Source: Sporosarcina sp. ACRSM
GTDB taxonomy: Bacteria > Bacillota > Bacilli > Bacillales_A > Planococcaceae
Reading direction: 5' to 3'
Assembly: GCF_022346545.1 (NCBI RefSeq)
Contig: NZ_JAKRNU010000001.1
Coordinates: 620,001-684,000 of the forward strand
Length of the DNA: 64,000 bases
Below are positions 16,950 to 25,312 of the stretch, piece after piece; position 1 is the first letter of the stretch; each line of letters starts with the position of its first letter. Made by a program: the position numbers and the translations under genes. The notes below the pieces were generated by a model that saw only the letters and a program-made list of their open reading frames with translations, was not told where the DNA came from and made no database searches.

Positions 16950-17993
16950 TCAGTTATTTACTTCGTCAAAGTATTTCTGCGCACCTGGATGAACTGGAAT
17001 TCCAATCCCATCAAGGCCAGATTCAGCTTTGATTAGCGCCCCTTTGGCATGTTGAATTTTGGATGCGTTGTCATAGATGGCTTTTGTAATTTCATAACCC
17101 AAATCTTCTGGCACATCATTCTGAATAACGAGCATTGCTCCTACAGAAACCGCAGGTGTTTCATCTGCCGAGCCATACGTCCCTGCTGGAATGATTTCTT
17201 TTGCGTAATACGGATATTTTGCAATCAACTCGTCCGCTTTGTCATCTTCTACAGGTACGATAAATACTTTCGCAACTGCGTGCAAACCTTCAACCGCACC
17301 CGTTGGTGTTCCAGCCGTGATGAACGCAGCATCAATCTGACCCGCTTGTAAACTTTCTTGAGATTCACCGAAATCGAGCATTTGCGGGCTAATATCATCC
17401 ATTGTCAAACCATGGATTTCAAGCAGCTGTTCCGCGTTCGCATACGTCCCTGAACCCGGTGCTCCAACGGATACTTTCTTCCCTTTCAAATCTTCAAAAG
17501 TCTTGATTCCATTCTTTTCAAGCGTAACCAACTGAACTGTTTCCGGGTAAAGCGCACCGATTGCCGATACGTTGTCAATGACATCATTCTCAAACATTAA
17601 CTCACCTTTGGATGCATAGTACGCAATATCCGTCTGTACGAATGCAATCTCTTGTTTACCATCCTTCAGCGCCGTCATATTGGCTGCAGAGGCCTGTGAA
17701 ACTTCAGCTGTCGTTTTAATGCCTGTCGCTTCCGTAATGAAATCAGCGAAAGAACCCCCAAGCGGATAATAGGTTCCCTGTGTTCCGCCCGTTAAAATAC
17801 TAAGGTATGGATAATCATCTTTCGTTTTACCTGTTTCTGTTTCTTTTTCTGTTTCCGCCCCATTTTCGCTTCCGCTATCATTTCCGCCACTATCGCCACT
17901 GCTTCCCTCATCGCTGGAATTGCAAGCCGCGAGGACAAGAAGTGCGATTAGCATCATGAATGCTAGCAAACTTAATTTCTTGTTTTTCATCAA
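16950..17993 (-). CDS. TAXI-family TRAP transporter solute-binding lipoprotein
   Basis: 347-aa extracellular binding protein tethered by lipid. Signal peptide with lipobox LAAC (Cys24), then a Gly/Ser/Asp/Glu-rich linker to about 55, then the TAXI domain with YLSILTGGTQGTYYPLGG. TAXI proteins (TRAP-associated extracytoplasmic, immunogenic) deliver substrate to fused permeases; the few studied bind glutamate or other small acids. First gene of the three-gene operon. Substrate not predictable. Confidence 0.95.
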   Translation of the reverse strand: MMKNKKLSLLAFMMLIALLVLAACNSSDEGSSGDSGGNDSGSENGAETEKETETGKTKDDYPYLSILTGGTQGTYYPLGGSFADFITEATGIKTTAEVSQASAANMTALKDGKQEIAFVQTDIAYYASKGELMFENDVIDNVSAIGALYPETVQLVTLEKNGIKTFEDLKGKKVSVGAPGSGTYANAEQLLEIHGLTMDDISPQMLDFGESQESLQAGQIDAAFITAGTPTGAVEGLHAVAKVFIVPVEDDKADELIAKYPYYAKEIIPAGTYGSADETPAVSVGAMLVIQNDVPEDLGYEITKAIYDNASKIQHAKGALIKAESGLDGIGIPVHPGAQKYFDEVNN

Positions 17994-18045
17994 TATTCTC
18001 CCCCTTGTTCCTAAAATTTATCATTACTCCCAGCACCATATTAAC

Positions 18046-18107
18046 ATGAATCAAATCCATTTTGTCAAATAAATTCTTAATTATCGGTATAATGCAAGCG
18101 TTATCAA
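18046..18107 (-). promoter_or_regulatory. TRAP operon promoter with cre-like site
   Basis: Minus strand -35 TTGACA (18063-18068) and a weak -10 (GTTAAT or TAATAT) 17-19 bp downstream. A cre-like word TTGATAACGCTTGCA (18093-18107) with one mismatch to the CcpA consensus lies 25 bp upstream of the -35 box. From there CcpA would more likely activate than repress. Only a sequence match. Confidence 0.35.
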
Positions 18108-18121
18108 TATTCATTGCAAAT

Positions 18122-18160
18122 AAAAACAGTCGAAAAGAAGATCCTTTCCGACTGTTTTTT
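18122..18160. terminator. Terminator of yutG
   Basis: Stem ACAGTCG/CGACTGT flanked by A and T runs, directly after the yutG stop (minus strand). Confidence 0.8.
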
Positions 18161-18167
18161 CTTCCAA

Positions 18168-18752
18168 TTAAGTTTGCGCCCCATCCACATTCGTTTCAGG
18201 CATCGTTTCTTCCGGTTCAATATCTTCGAATGTCTCGCCTTTTTCAGCTAAATCACGCGTTCGATGGGCTATGCGTGAGGCCGCACAAGCTGCGACACTG
18301 GCAACAAGATCATCCAGGAATGTATGGATACCTTTCCCTTTCTTTGTATCCAGCTCGTTGATGATCCCGATTTTATTCTTATCGAGATGACCGAATGTCG
18401 TTACAGCAATGGAGCCATATGTAAACACAGCACCGAGCGCAATCGTTTCATCGACACCAAACAGGCCTTCATCCGATTCGACAATTTGCTGGAGTGGACC
18501 TGACAATTTCCCCTGTTCCGCTAACTCATCCAATTCAATACCGACTAAAATGGCATGTTGCAATTCCCGTTTCCGTAGCACCCCTTCAACCGATTCAATA
18601 CAGTGCTCCATTTGAAGTCCTGCATTATACGGGAGTTGCATTTCGAAAACGATTTCTGCGATCGACTCCAAAGTCACCCCGCGTCGCAACAATGCCTCTT
18701 TTGTGGCTTCAGTTACCAATTTCGAATGAACAATCTTCTTTTTATCAAACAT
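18168..18752 (-). CDS. yutG: Phosphatidylglycerophosphatase A-like protein (YutG)
   Basis: 194-aa soluble PgpA-family protein, longer than B. subtilis YutG by an acidic C-terminal tail (about 165-194, EEPEETMPET-like). The core has RRGVTLESIAEIV, PYN and MEHCIES, and FLDDLVASVAAC, family hallmarks with metal-binding acidic residues. PgpA enzymes remove phosphate from phosphatidylglycerophosphate in membrane lipid synthesis; the Firmicute YutG proteins lack membrane helices and their activity is less sure. Confidence 0.85.
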   Translation of the reverse strand: MFDKKKIVHSKLVTEATKEALLRRGVTLESIAEIVFEMQLPYNAGLQMEHCIESVEGVLRKRELQHAILVGIELDELAEQGKLSGPLQQIVESDEGLFGVDETIALGAVFTYGSIAVTTFGHLDKNKIGIINELDTKKGKGIHTFLDDLVASVAACAASRIAHRTRDLAEKGETFEDIEPEETMPETNVDGAQT

Positions 18753-18863
18753 ATGCGCTCATCTCCCTTTTCAATTACTTTCAAAGACAATGGAACCATT
18801 ATACCTGCTTACCACGAATATGATACACTTTCTATACATCCCCATTTTTAGGAGGCATCATGC

Positions 18864-19595
18864 ATGACATACGGAAAAATTGAAGATATTTCGATTTACA
18901 GCGAATCGCTGGGCGAAGAGATGCAACTGCTCATCCACTTGCCGCATAACTATTCTCCTCTCTATAAATATGAGGTGCTCATCGCATCGGATGGAAAAGA
19001 TTATTTCCAATATGGCCGTATTGGACGCGTTGTCGACCAATTGATGGAGGAAGGGGAGATTGAAGATATCATCGTCGTCGGAGTCCCCTATAAAAGTGTT
19101 CCCGAAAGAAGACGAATGTATCATCCTGACGGAGACCGCAGTGATGCTTATATCCGTTTTCTTGCACATGAGCTCGTGCCCTATTTGGATCAGGAATATC
19201 CGACAAACCAAATAGGAGCTAGCAGAGGGCTGATCGGCGATTCTCTCGCAGCGACAACATCATTACGTACAGCATTGAAGTACCCTAATATATTCGGTAA
19301 AGTGATGCTTCATTCCCCTTATGTCGATGATTCGGTCCTAAAAGAAGTCGAGAATGCAGAGGATCTCTCCTCTATTTCAATTTACCATATTATCGGCGAA
19401 GGAGAGACCGAAGTAAAAACAACGGCAGATGGTATCCAAGATTTCCTGACACCGAATCGATTATTAAAAGATTTGCTCGAAAAAAAAGGGATTCCTTACT
19501 TCTATGAAGAATTTAAAGGGGACCACACATGGAAACATTGGCAACCCGATGTTCCCCGCGCGCTCAAAATGGTCTATGGCCATTCGCTAAATTAA
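18864..19595 (+). CDS. yjcH: YjcH-like alpha/beta-hydrolase (esterase family)
   Basis: 243-aa enterochelin-esterase-like (PF00756) protein. The nucleophile elbow is GDSLA (Ser in RGLIGDSLAATTS, around 117) and a late GDHTWKHW supplies the catalytic His. Substrate unknown. It is followed by yjcG and yjcF homologues as a conserved trio in Bacillales; in B. subtilis the same three genes are neighbours. GGAGG precedes the ATG by 9 nt. Confidence 0.85.
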   Translation: MTYGKIEDISIYSESLGEEMQLLIHLPHNYSPLYKYEVLIASDGKDYFQYGRIGRVVDQLMEEGEIEDIIVVGVPYKSVPERRRMYHPDGDRSDAYIRFLAHELVPYLDQEYPTNQIGASRGLIGDSLAATTSLRTALKYPNIFGKVMLHSPYVDDSVLKEVENAEDLSSISIYHIIGEGETEVKTTADGIQDFLTPNRLLKDLLEKKGIPYFYEEFKGDHTWKHWQPDVPRALKMVYGHSLN

Positions 19596-19677
19596 GTTAA
19601 CCGGACATCGGTTGATTATTCTGTTATAATCGATAGTATAAAAATTTTATATCATTCTAATGAGGAGGTCTTGTACT

Positions 19678-20193
19678 ATGAAATACGGCATTGTTGCATT
19701 CCCATCTAAAAAACTCCAAGATCTGGCAAATGCTTACCGGAAACGTTATGACCCGCATTATGCATTGATTACACCACATATGACCATTAAAGGTGTATTT
19801 GAAGCAAACGACCAAGAAATCGAAGAGGTTGCAAAAGCGATTCAAAAAGTGACAGCAAAACATGATCCGTTTGAATTGACTGTTTCGAAGGTCGGTACAT
19901 TTGCACCGATTACGAACACCATCTTCTTCAAAGTCGTTCCTAATGATGCATTGCTTGCATTGTACAAAGATTTGAATCATGACTTCTTCGGCGATGAGCC
20001 TGAATATGCTTTCGTTCCACATATAACCATTGCGCAAAAACTTTCATCTGGTGAACATGATGACATTATCGGTCAATTGAAAATGGTCGGTGTTGATCAT
20101 ACCGAAATGATCGATCGACTCCACTTACTCTATCAGTTGGAAGACGGATCATGGACTGTCTATGAAACTTTCCGTCTTGATGAGGACAACTAA
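19678..20193 (+). CDS. yjcG: 2H phosphoesterase-like protein YjcG
   Basis: 171-aa protein of the 2'-5' RNA ligase / cyclic phosphodiesterase (2H) superfamily. Two HxT motifs are visible: HMTIKG near 34 and HITIAQK near 114, the two catalytic histidines. Biological substrate unknown. The ATG at 19678 is chosen since GAGGAGG lies 9 nt upstream; the frame extends to 19660. Confidence 0.88.
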   Translation: MKYGIVAFPSKKLQDLANAYRKRYDPHYALITPHMTIKGVFEANDQEIEEVAKAIQKVTAKHDPFELTVSKVGTFAPITNTIFFKVVPNDALLALYKDLNHDFFGDEPEYAFVPHITIAQKLSSGEHDDIIGQLKMVGVDHTEMIDRLHLLYQLEDGSWTVYETFRLDEDN

Positions 20194-20196
20194 GCG

Positions 20197-20637
20197 TTGT
20201 TTACGGTAAGAATCGCAACTTCTGACCTTGAAAGAGAACATGCATATTCTGTCAGAAGAAAAGTGTTCGTTGAAGAACAAGGCGTACCGCTCAACTTGGA
20301 AATCGATGATCTGGATGAAACGGCCACCCATTTTGTCGTCTATTCATCAGATACTCCTATTGGTGCCGGTCGCCTGCGAATGACTTCCAACGGGGTGGGG
20401 AAAGTGGAACGGGTCTGTATATTGGAAACGTTTCGCGGAAAGCATCTAGGGAATCTTATCATGCATGCACTTGAAGAACATGCGCAGGAAACAGGATTGA
20501 CGAAAATCGTTCTGAACGCCCAGTCCTATGCTATCCCTTTCTACGAAAAATTAGGTTATGTCGTGACGTCCCCTGAATTTATGGATGCGGATATCCCGCA
20601 TCGTGCAATGGAAAAACATATTCTAGATCCATCCTAA
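20197..20637 (+). CDS. yjcF: GNAT-family N-acetyltransferase YjcF
   Basis: 146-aa acetyltransferase with VRRKVFVEEQGVP near the start and the acetyl-CoA loop around ETFRGKHLGNLIM. It starts with TTG three bases after the yjcG stop; GAGG lies 11 nt before. The small-molecule or protein target is unknown. Confidence 0.87.
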   Translation: MFTVRIATSDLEREHAYSVRRKVFVEEQGVPLNLEIDDLDETATHFVVYSSDTPIGAGRLRMTSNGVGKVERVCILETFRGKHLGNLIMHALEEHAQETGLTKIVLNAQSYAIPFYEKLGYVVTSPEFMDADIPHRAMEKHILDPS

Positions 20638-20659
20638 AGTATTTTTGGCTACAAAACGT

Positions 20660-20702
20660 GAAAAAGTTCGCTTTGCTTCTTCAGCAAAGCGAACTTTTTC
20701 AT
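20660..20702 (+). terminator. Terminator of yjcHGF
   Basis: Perfect 17-bp stem GAAAAAGTTCGCTTTGC with its inverse, usable from both strands. Confidence 0.9.
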
Positions 20703-20713
20703 TTTTATTTCTA

Positions 20714-21016
20714 TTAAACGTACTTATTGACAAATAAGCCTTTTCCAGTGATTTTAGCGAGAATCGGTGAAAGGTTAACGGGATTTGGACCATTCGCCTT
20801 TTCATATGAAGAGGGAGGTGAAGCAATGGCCGTCTTCTCCTTTTCATCATAGACATCTAAATGGTTTTGCTCACTTAAAACGTCACGACTCAATAGCTCT
20901 TCAGTAAAACTCACTTTTGCTACGCGATCTATTTTCGTGAATGTAGAAGGCTCCCTATTCATCCGATCTGCATACTGTTGGGATTGAATGGAGTGAATCG
21001 GTAAAAGATAACCCAT
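20714..21016 (-). CDS. Conserved-looking hypothetical protein, 100 aa
   Basis: Begins MGYLLPIHSIQSQQYADR with GAGGGGTG as ribosome site; ends GKGLFVNKYV. Soluble, no cysteine, no membrane span; middle part low in hydrophobic residues. It lies beside spoVIF and yjcZ homologues in the same orientation, so a sporulation link is possible. I do not recognise the family. Confidence 0.65.
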   Translation of the reverse strand: MGYLLPIHSIQSQQYADRMNREPSTFTKIDRVAKVSFTEELLSRDVLSEQNHLDVYDEKEKTAIASPPSSYEKANGPNPVNLSPILAKITGKGLFVNKYV

Positions 21017-21112
21017 TGCTCACACCCCTCTTCTCAGATTAGTTTTCTGCTCTATCTTTCTATATCCATATGCGGCGACTTTTAAACCTATTCACCGAAA
21101 TTCCGCTTCTTC

Positions 21113-21367
21113 TCACTGTCTGCCCAGCATGTTTTGGATATCTTGAATATTCACTGATTTTCCATCTGAGACGATGGAGCGTACCAGTTCATCTTCCATC
21201 TGTTGCGGGACATCTTTCTTGGCAAGCTTACCAACTTTTCGTATGATTTTCCTCACTTGGCGTTCATCACTGAAGTCCGCATATTGAATGGCATTTGCCA
21301 GTGCAAACACTTCTTCCATCGGGACGCCGGTTTTTGATTCGATTTTCCGGAAAAATGAATCATTCAT
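21113..21367 (-). CDS. spoVIF: Stage VI sporulation protein F
   Basis: 84-aa SpoVIF (YjcC) family protein: DSFFRKIESKTGVPMEEVFALANAIQ followed by RQVRKIIRKVGKLA is the family signature. In B. subtilis it is made in the mother cell and is needed for proper coat assembly and spore resistance. It sits between the YjcZ-type gene and the 100-aa gene. Confidence 0.9.
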   Translation of the reverse strand: MNDSFFRKIESKTGVPMEEVFALANAIQYADFSDERQVRKIIRKVGKLAKKDVPQQMEDELVRSIVSDGKSVNIQDIQNMLGRQ

Positions 21368-21386
21368 ATGTTATCCCCCCTTCAAA

Positions 21387-21548
21387 TTAGCAAAAACTTT
21401 TGCCCACAATAATGAGCAAGATAAAGAGAACAACAATTAGAACGAATGTCGAACCGCCGTAGTTACAGCCTCTTCCACCATCAAAACCGCCGTAGCCACC
21501 AACAAATCCGCTCTCATATCCACATCCACTTGGATAGCATCCCCACAT
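21387..21548 (-). CDS. yjcZ: YjcZ-type small sporulation membrane protein
   Basis: 53-aa protein: a Gly/Tyr/Cys-rich head (MWGCYPSGCGYESGFVGG...) and a tail helix containing FVLIVVLFILLIIVG, the hallmark of the tiny YjcZ transmembrane family found in spores. The ATG at 21548 has AGGGGGG 6-7 nt before it; an upstream in-frame start at 21608 has none. Five cysteines, including the terminal one, could cross-link in the coat. Confidence 0.85.
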   Translation of the reverse strand: MWGCYPSGCGYESGFVGGYGGFDGGRGCNYGGSTFVLIVVLFILLIIVGKSFC

Positions 21549-21654
21549 GAAAATCCCCCCTTCCTTCTCCACATATAATATGCAAAGAAGATCTCGAAGG
21601 GGGGGCATACGTCCAGATTTTCAAAAACCGATAATGGCGGTCATATTTTTGTTC

Positions 21655-21812
21655 CCTAATCAATTACGCCTCGGCGTAATTGCGAATCGAACAGCGTAGG
21701 GTTCGATTTGCCGTATTTCTGCGCTTTTTGCAGAAATTAAGGCACTTTCATTTGAAATGCATTCTGACATTCATCCCGCCACTTATGGAAGTGGGGGACT
21801 TCTGCTGAATCA
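21655..21812. repeat. Composite interspersed repeat, copy B
   Basis: Starts with perfect palindrome AATTACGCC-TC-GGCGTAATT (21662-21681), then hairpins AATCGAAC/GTTCGATT and TTTCTGC/GCAGAAA, and ends with a CCACTT/AAGTGG hairpin followed by CTGCTGAATCAAG. The palindrome is shared with 2344-2363 and 46685-46704; the right end resembles that of the 46-kb copy (AGGTGGGAATCCTCCGCTGAATGAAG). It separates yjcZ and spoVAE. Confidence 0.8.
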
Positions 21813-21814
21813 AG

Positions 21815-22177
21815 TTAAATCTTGCCTTTCGGTTTAAAAAACACCGAAGCGATAAATCCGAAAAGAATAGCCGCACTGATTCCAGAACTCGTCACTTCAA
21901 ACATACCAGTCAACACACCGATCAACCCATGCTTTTCCGCCTCTGCCATCGCGCCATGTGTCAAGGAATTGCCAAATGACGTAATCGGAACAGTCGCACC
22001 CGCTCCGGCAAAATCAATTAACGGTTCATACAGTCCGAATCCATCCAATATCGAACCGGCCACCACGAGAATACATAAAGTATGTGCAGGGGTCAGTTTG
22101 GCTACGTCAAATAACAACTGTCCGATTACACATATTAGACCCCCGACAATAAATGCTGTTATGAAAATTGAAATCAT
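21815..22177 (-). CDS. spoVAE: Stage V sporulation protein AE (SpoVAEb)
   Basis: 120-aa membrane protein with four predicted helices, homologous over its length to SpoVAC, as is usual (shared ...[13 protein letters not shown]... core). Part of the inner spore membrane channel that moves Ca-dipicolinate in during sporulation and out during germination. Last gene of the operon. Confidence 0.92.
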   Translation of the reverse strand: MISIFITAFIVGGLICVIGQLLFDVAKLTPAHTLCILVVAGSILDGFGLYEPLIDFAGAGATVPITSFGNSLTHGAMAEAEKHGLIGVLTGMFEVTSSGISAAILFGFIASVFFKPKGKI

Positions 22178-22186
22178 TTATCCCAC

Positions 22187-23188
22187 TCATTTCATCGTTA
22201 ATTCGACCGCGTGCGCGATGCAAGGGATCGTATCTTTTTGTTGAAACGATAATGGCGACAACAGTGCTCCTGTCGCGATTAACAGAACCCGTTGATATTC
22301 ACCTTTCATCATTTTACCGATCACCTCGGAAAAATAGACTGACGCAGAACAACCCGCTCCGCTTGCTCCCGCTAAAAACAAAGGATCATCCCCATAAAAT
22401 TCGGCGCCTGCATCCCGGAAATTTTCTGTAATCTGGATCCCTTTATTTCCTGCCAGTTTTTTATAAATTTCAAATCCAGACTTTCCGAGATCGCCTGTCA
22501 TAATGCAATCATAATCACTCTCTTTCGTCTGATGGCCTTTCAAATGACGATAGAGCGTATCCGCAGCTGCCGGTGCCATCGCGGCGCCCATATTAAGCGG
22601 ATCCGTCATGCCCAGATCAACGGCAGTTCCGATCGTCGCACATGTAATAGAAGGTGTCCCCTTTTTTTGCGGGGTCACTACAGCTACACCGGCCGCCGTA
22701 ACCGTCCATTGAGCGGTTTCAGGCTTTTGTGCTCCATACTCGATTGGGTAGCGGAACTGCCTTTCAACCGCATTATGCTGACTCGAGGCCCCTGCCACTG
22801 CATATTTGGACATGCCCATTTCGGTTAACAGTGCAGCCATGATCGTGGTGGATATGGAAGTCGCACACGCCGAAAACATGCCGATATAGGGGATTGCCAA
22901 CGTCGTTGCACTAAAATTGGAAGGAGTCATCTGATTGACTAAATCGCCGATGAGTAAATAGTCGGCGTCACTCGGATTGGCATCCACTTTACTGAGCGCA
23001 ATCATACAGGCATCTTCCATCATTTTGGCATGCGCATGTTCATTCGTTTTCGTATCACAACGCTCATCATCATAGATCTTATCAAACTGATCACTGAAGG
23101 GACTTTGCTTTTCCAACGGCCCTGCAGTTACACCGGTCGTGGCAATGGAAGGCATCGTTTTAAAAGTTAACAGCCCTTTTCTTACCAT
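22187..23188 (-). CDS. spoVAD: Stage V sporulation protein AD
   Basis: 333-aa thiolase-fold protein that binds dipicolinic acid at the inner spore membrane. Typical features: KMMEDACMIALSKVDANPSDADYLLIGDL, GMFSACATSIST and an AGASGAGCSAS segment. It overlaps spoVAC by 7 bp and is 9 bp before spoVAE, so the three are one translational unit. Confidence 0.95.
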   Translation of the reverse strand: MVRKGLLTFKTMPSIATTGVTAGPLEKQSPFSDQFDKIYDDERCDTKTNEHAHAKMMEDACMIALSKVDANPSDADYLLIGDLVNQMTPSNFSATTLAIPYIGMFSACATSISTTIMAALLTEMGMSKYAVAGASSQHNAVERQFRYPIEYGAQKPETAQWTVTAAGVAVVTPQKKGTPSITCATIGTAVDLGMTDPLNMGAAMAPAAADTLYRHLKGHQTKESDYDCIMTGDLGKSGFEIYKKLAGNKGIQITENFRDAGAEFYGDDPLFLAGASGAGCSASVYFSEVIGKMMKGEYQRVLLIATGALLSPLSFQQKDTIPCIAHAVELTMK

Positions 23189-23637
23189 GACACTACTCCC
23201 AATTTGACAAGTATTGTTTTAATGAGCGCAACAGCAAAAGCGGAAAACACGCCAAACAGGATAACCGATCCCGCTAATTTGAACATGTTCCCCCCTACTC
23301 CAAGTACATATCCTTCCGACTTATGTTCAATTGCAGCGGAAACGACTGCATTACTAAATCCTGTAATCGGTACAGCACTACCTGCCCCTCCGAATTGGCC
23401 GATTTTCTTATAGAGACCAAAGCCGGTAAGAAGCATCGCTATAAAAATCATCGTTGCAACGGTCGGGTTACTGGCTGTCCTCTCCGTAAAATCAAAAAAA
23501 GACATATAAAATAAAGAGATGAATTGACCGATTAAACAGATTGTCCCGCCCGTCAAAAATGCAAAAACCATATTGCGTACCAACGGCGTTTTCGGTGACA
23601 TGCCCTGCTCCAACTTTGCATACTTTTTCTCGTCCAT
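23182..23637 (-). CDS. spoVAC: Stage V sporulation protein AC
   Basis: 151-aa integral membrane protein with about four helices, the mechanosensitive-channel-like component of the SpoVA dipicolinate channel. Its start overlaps the stop of the lipoprotein gene by one base. SpoVAA and SpoVAB are not in this operon. Confidence 0.94.
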   Translation of the reverse strand: MDEKKYAKLEQGMSPKTPLVRNMVFAFLTGGTICLIGQFISLFYMSFFDFTERTASNPTVATMIFIAMLLTGFGLYKKIGQFGGAGSAVPITGFSNAVVSAAIEHKSEGYVLGVGGNMFKLAGSVILFGVFSAFAVALIKTILVKLGVVSW

Positions 23638-24044
23638 TATGTCTCTTCCTTTAGCAATGATTTTAATTTTTTTATCGTTTTATCGATATCTTTTTTCTCA
23701 TCCGAATCGATGAGCTTATTCGCTTCCATCCATATTTTACTGTCCGCTGAAATGGTCACTTCCCGATCCGGATATTGCTTTTCCAGTTCCTTTTTCAGTT
23801 CCTTTTCAATTTTATCCTTTTTGAATCGAGAAAATGCTTTAAGGGAAATCCCTGCTACCACTTCATCTTCATGGAATATCGTAGCAGCGGAGACCACCCG
23901 ATTATCGTTTGTGAATAGCTCTTGTGCTTTTTCAGATTCCCCATTCGCCCCATCGTAACTACGGATTTCATTCCACGAACAGCCGGAGAGTAAAATAAGT
24001 GTGAAAAACAGCATGACAACTTTTCGAATACGCGTCCCCTCCAT
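23637..24044 (-). CDS. YhcN/YlaJ-type sporulation lipoprotein, start uncertain
   Basis: Lipoprotein with hydrophobic segment and lipobox LLSGC, then a YhcN/YlaJ-type domain with many Lys/Glu. First gene of a lipoprotein-spoVAC-AD-AE operon. Its start is puzzling: the frame is open to an ATG at 24083, but a sigma-G-like promoter overlaps that region, so mRNA would begin near the ATG at 24044. The only good ribosome site is GGAGGGG (24036-24042), which fits an ATT codon at 24027-24029 that would give a normal signal peptide (RKVVMLFFTLILLSGC). Options: leaderless ATG at 24044, ATT start, or a sequence slip in the A6 tract. Confidence 0.8.
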   Translation of the reverse strand: MEGTRIRKVVMLFFTLILLSGCSWNEIRSYDGANGESEKAQELFTNDNRVVSAATIFHEDEVVAGISLKAFSRFKKDKIEKELKKELEKQYPDREVTISADSKIWMEANKLIDSDEKKDIDKTIKKLKSLLKEET

Positions 24045-24051
24045 TTTTTCA

Positions 24052-24082
24052 CAGTATGCCTTTTCCTCCTTAACTTTATTCA
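24052..24082 (-). promoter_or_regulatory. Sigma-G-like promoter of the spoVA operon
   Basis: Minus strand TGAATA (24077-24082), 18-bp spacer, CATACTG (24052-24058; consensus CATACTA). This matches forespore promoters and the known sigma-G control of spoVA in B. subtilis. Confidence 0.6.
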
Positions 24083-24159
24083 TAACCAGTCCGTCTGCCC
24101 GATTCTCCCGAAACGTGTCGCATAAAGTAATAAAGAACTGAGAAAAGGAGGTGGAATGA

Positions 24160-24714
24160 ATGGGATGTGGAAGAAGTGAAGATGTGGTAGAGTCTCGTCG
24201 TCATGATAACTGTATCTGCGAGGTAGTCCGCGCGATCCGTCGCATACAGGACATCCGTGATGAACAGGATTGTGATGATTGCAGAACTGATTGTTTTTTA
24301 ACACCACTTGGAAGTCTCGTGAGCCCTTCAAGACAACGTGCTAACACTCGGGTCTTCATGCTCATGAATGACGAGGGTGATCCGTTCAAAGCATTTTTTA
24401 ATCATAGAAGAAGAGGACGGAATCAGGGTCCAGCGAATGATGCCACAAGCGAAAGAGATTGCGAAAGCTGTTTCTCCGTCTTTTTCAGAGTTCAAAACAT
24501 TTTCGACAACTGCTGCGCAACATTACAAGTTCTTGAACCACGGGATTCGAGAGGAAGAAGAGTCGACCTATTTAAACACGGTAAACTCGATTTTGATGCG
24601 TTCTGTGAAGTGGAAAGATTTGAGGCGACTGGTTCTTGTGTAACTGTCGACTTAAAATGTTTCTGTGCTGTACAATGTATCAAGGATGTATTTATCGATT
24701 GCGACGAAGTCTAA
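24160..24714 (+). CDS. Spore coat / exosporium protein of the CotY/CotZ family
   Basis: 184-aa protein with 16 cysteines, clustered at 38-45, 101-119 and 160-181, ending LKCFCAVQCIKDVF...CDEV as in CotY/CotZ/ExsY. These proteins self-assemble into disulphide-linked crystalline layers of the outer coat or exosporium. AAAGGAGGTG lies 6-8 nt before the ATG. It is divergent from the spoVA operon and convergent with cotO. Confidence 0.92.
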   Translation: MGCGRSEDVVESRRHDNCICEVVRAIRRIQDIRDEQDCDDCRTDCFLTPLGSLVSPSRQRANTRVFMLMNDEGDPFKAFFNHRRRGRNQGPANDATSERDCESCFSVFFRVQNIFDNCCATLQVLEPRDSRGRRVDLFKHGKLDFDAFCEVERFEATGSCVTVDLKCFCAVQCIKDVFIDCDEV

Positions 24715-24749
24715 GATGAAGTTTAATTAGAAATGGCCTGCAATGCCAA

Positions 24750-24786
24750 TCTGCCTAATCGACTATTCGATTAGGCAGTTTTTAAT
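24750..24786 (+). terminator. Terminator of the CotY/CotZ gene
   Basis: Perfect stem CTGCCTAATCG/CGATTAGGCAG followed by TTTTTAATTTT. Confidence 0.9.
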
Positions 24787-24820
24787 TTTAAACGTAAAAA
24801 AAGAACGCTGAGGCGTTCTT

Positions 24821-25249
24821 TTATTCTTCAAGGAAAGGTTCACCGCGCCAAAGGATTTCTTCAATTTTCCTTATTTCAATGGCGATATGCTCTTTTTCCC
24901 CTTCTGTCTTTTCAATGACTAGCGTTTCACCGTTTATCTGATCGATGGTCCCTTTCACTCTTTCTTCTCCCATTACAAACTGAAGCGGTCGATACACTTG
25001 TCGAGCAAAGGGGGATCCAAGGTAATTGATCCTTCTAATAATGGAAGGATCGGGTATTTTTTGTAATGGTTGTTCCTCTGGTAATTCTTGGATCGTCTGC
25101 TGTTCTTTTTCTTCCTGAATGTCCTGTGCTATCACTTGGCTCTCATCTTCGTTGGTCACAAAAACCGACGTGCTTTCTTCATCCTTTATCGAAACTTTAA
25201 TATAGACAGGTGGCCCTTGAACAAACATTAACGGTTCATTTCGGAACAT
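24821..25249 (-). CDS. cotO: Spore coat protein CotO-like
   Basis: 142-aa protein starting MFRNEPLMFVQGPPVYIKV (ATG at 25249 with AAAGGATG 9 nt upstream; a longer frame would run into the repeat). The middle is acidic and Gln/Glu-rich; the C-terminal part RRINYLGSP...VKGTIDQINGETL...IRKIEEI matches the CotO family domain. CotO helps build the outer coat and, in B. cereus, its relative CotE-dependent exosporium. Adjacent to the CotY/Z gene as in Bacillus. Confidence 0.82.
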   Translation of the reverse strand: MFRNEPLMFVQGPPVYIKVSIKDEESTSVFVTNEDESQVIAQDIQEEKEQQTIQELPEEQPLQKIPDPSIIRRINYLGSPFARQVYRPLQFVMGEERVKGTIDQINGETLVIEKTEGEKEHIAIEIRKIEEILWRGEPFLEE

Positions 25250-25312
25250 GAATAGCACATCCTTTCTAAAAGCATTATATGCACCCAAGTTGCCCAAAGT
25301 TCTACAGAAATG

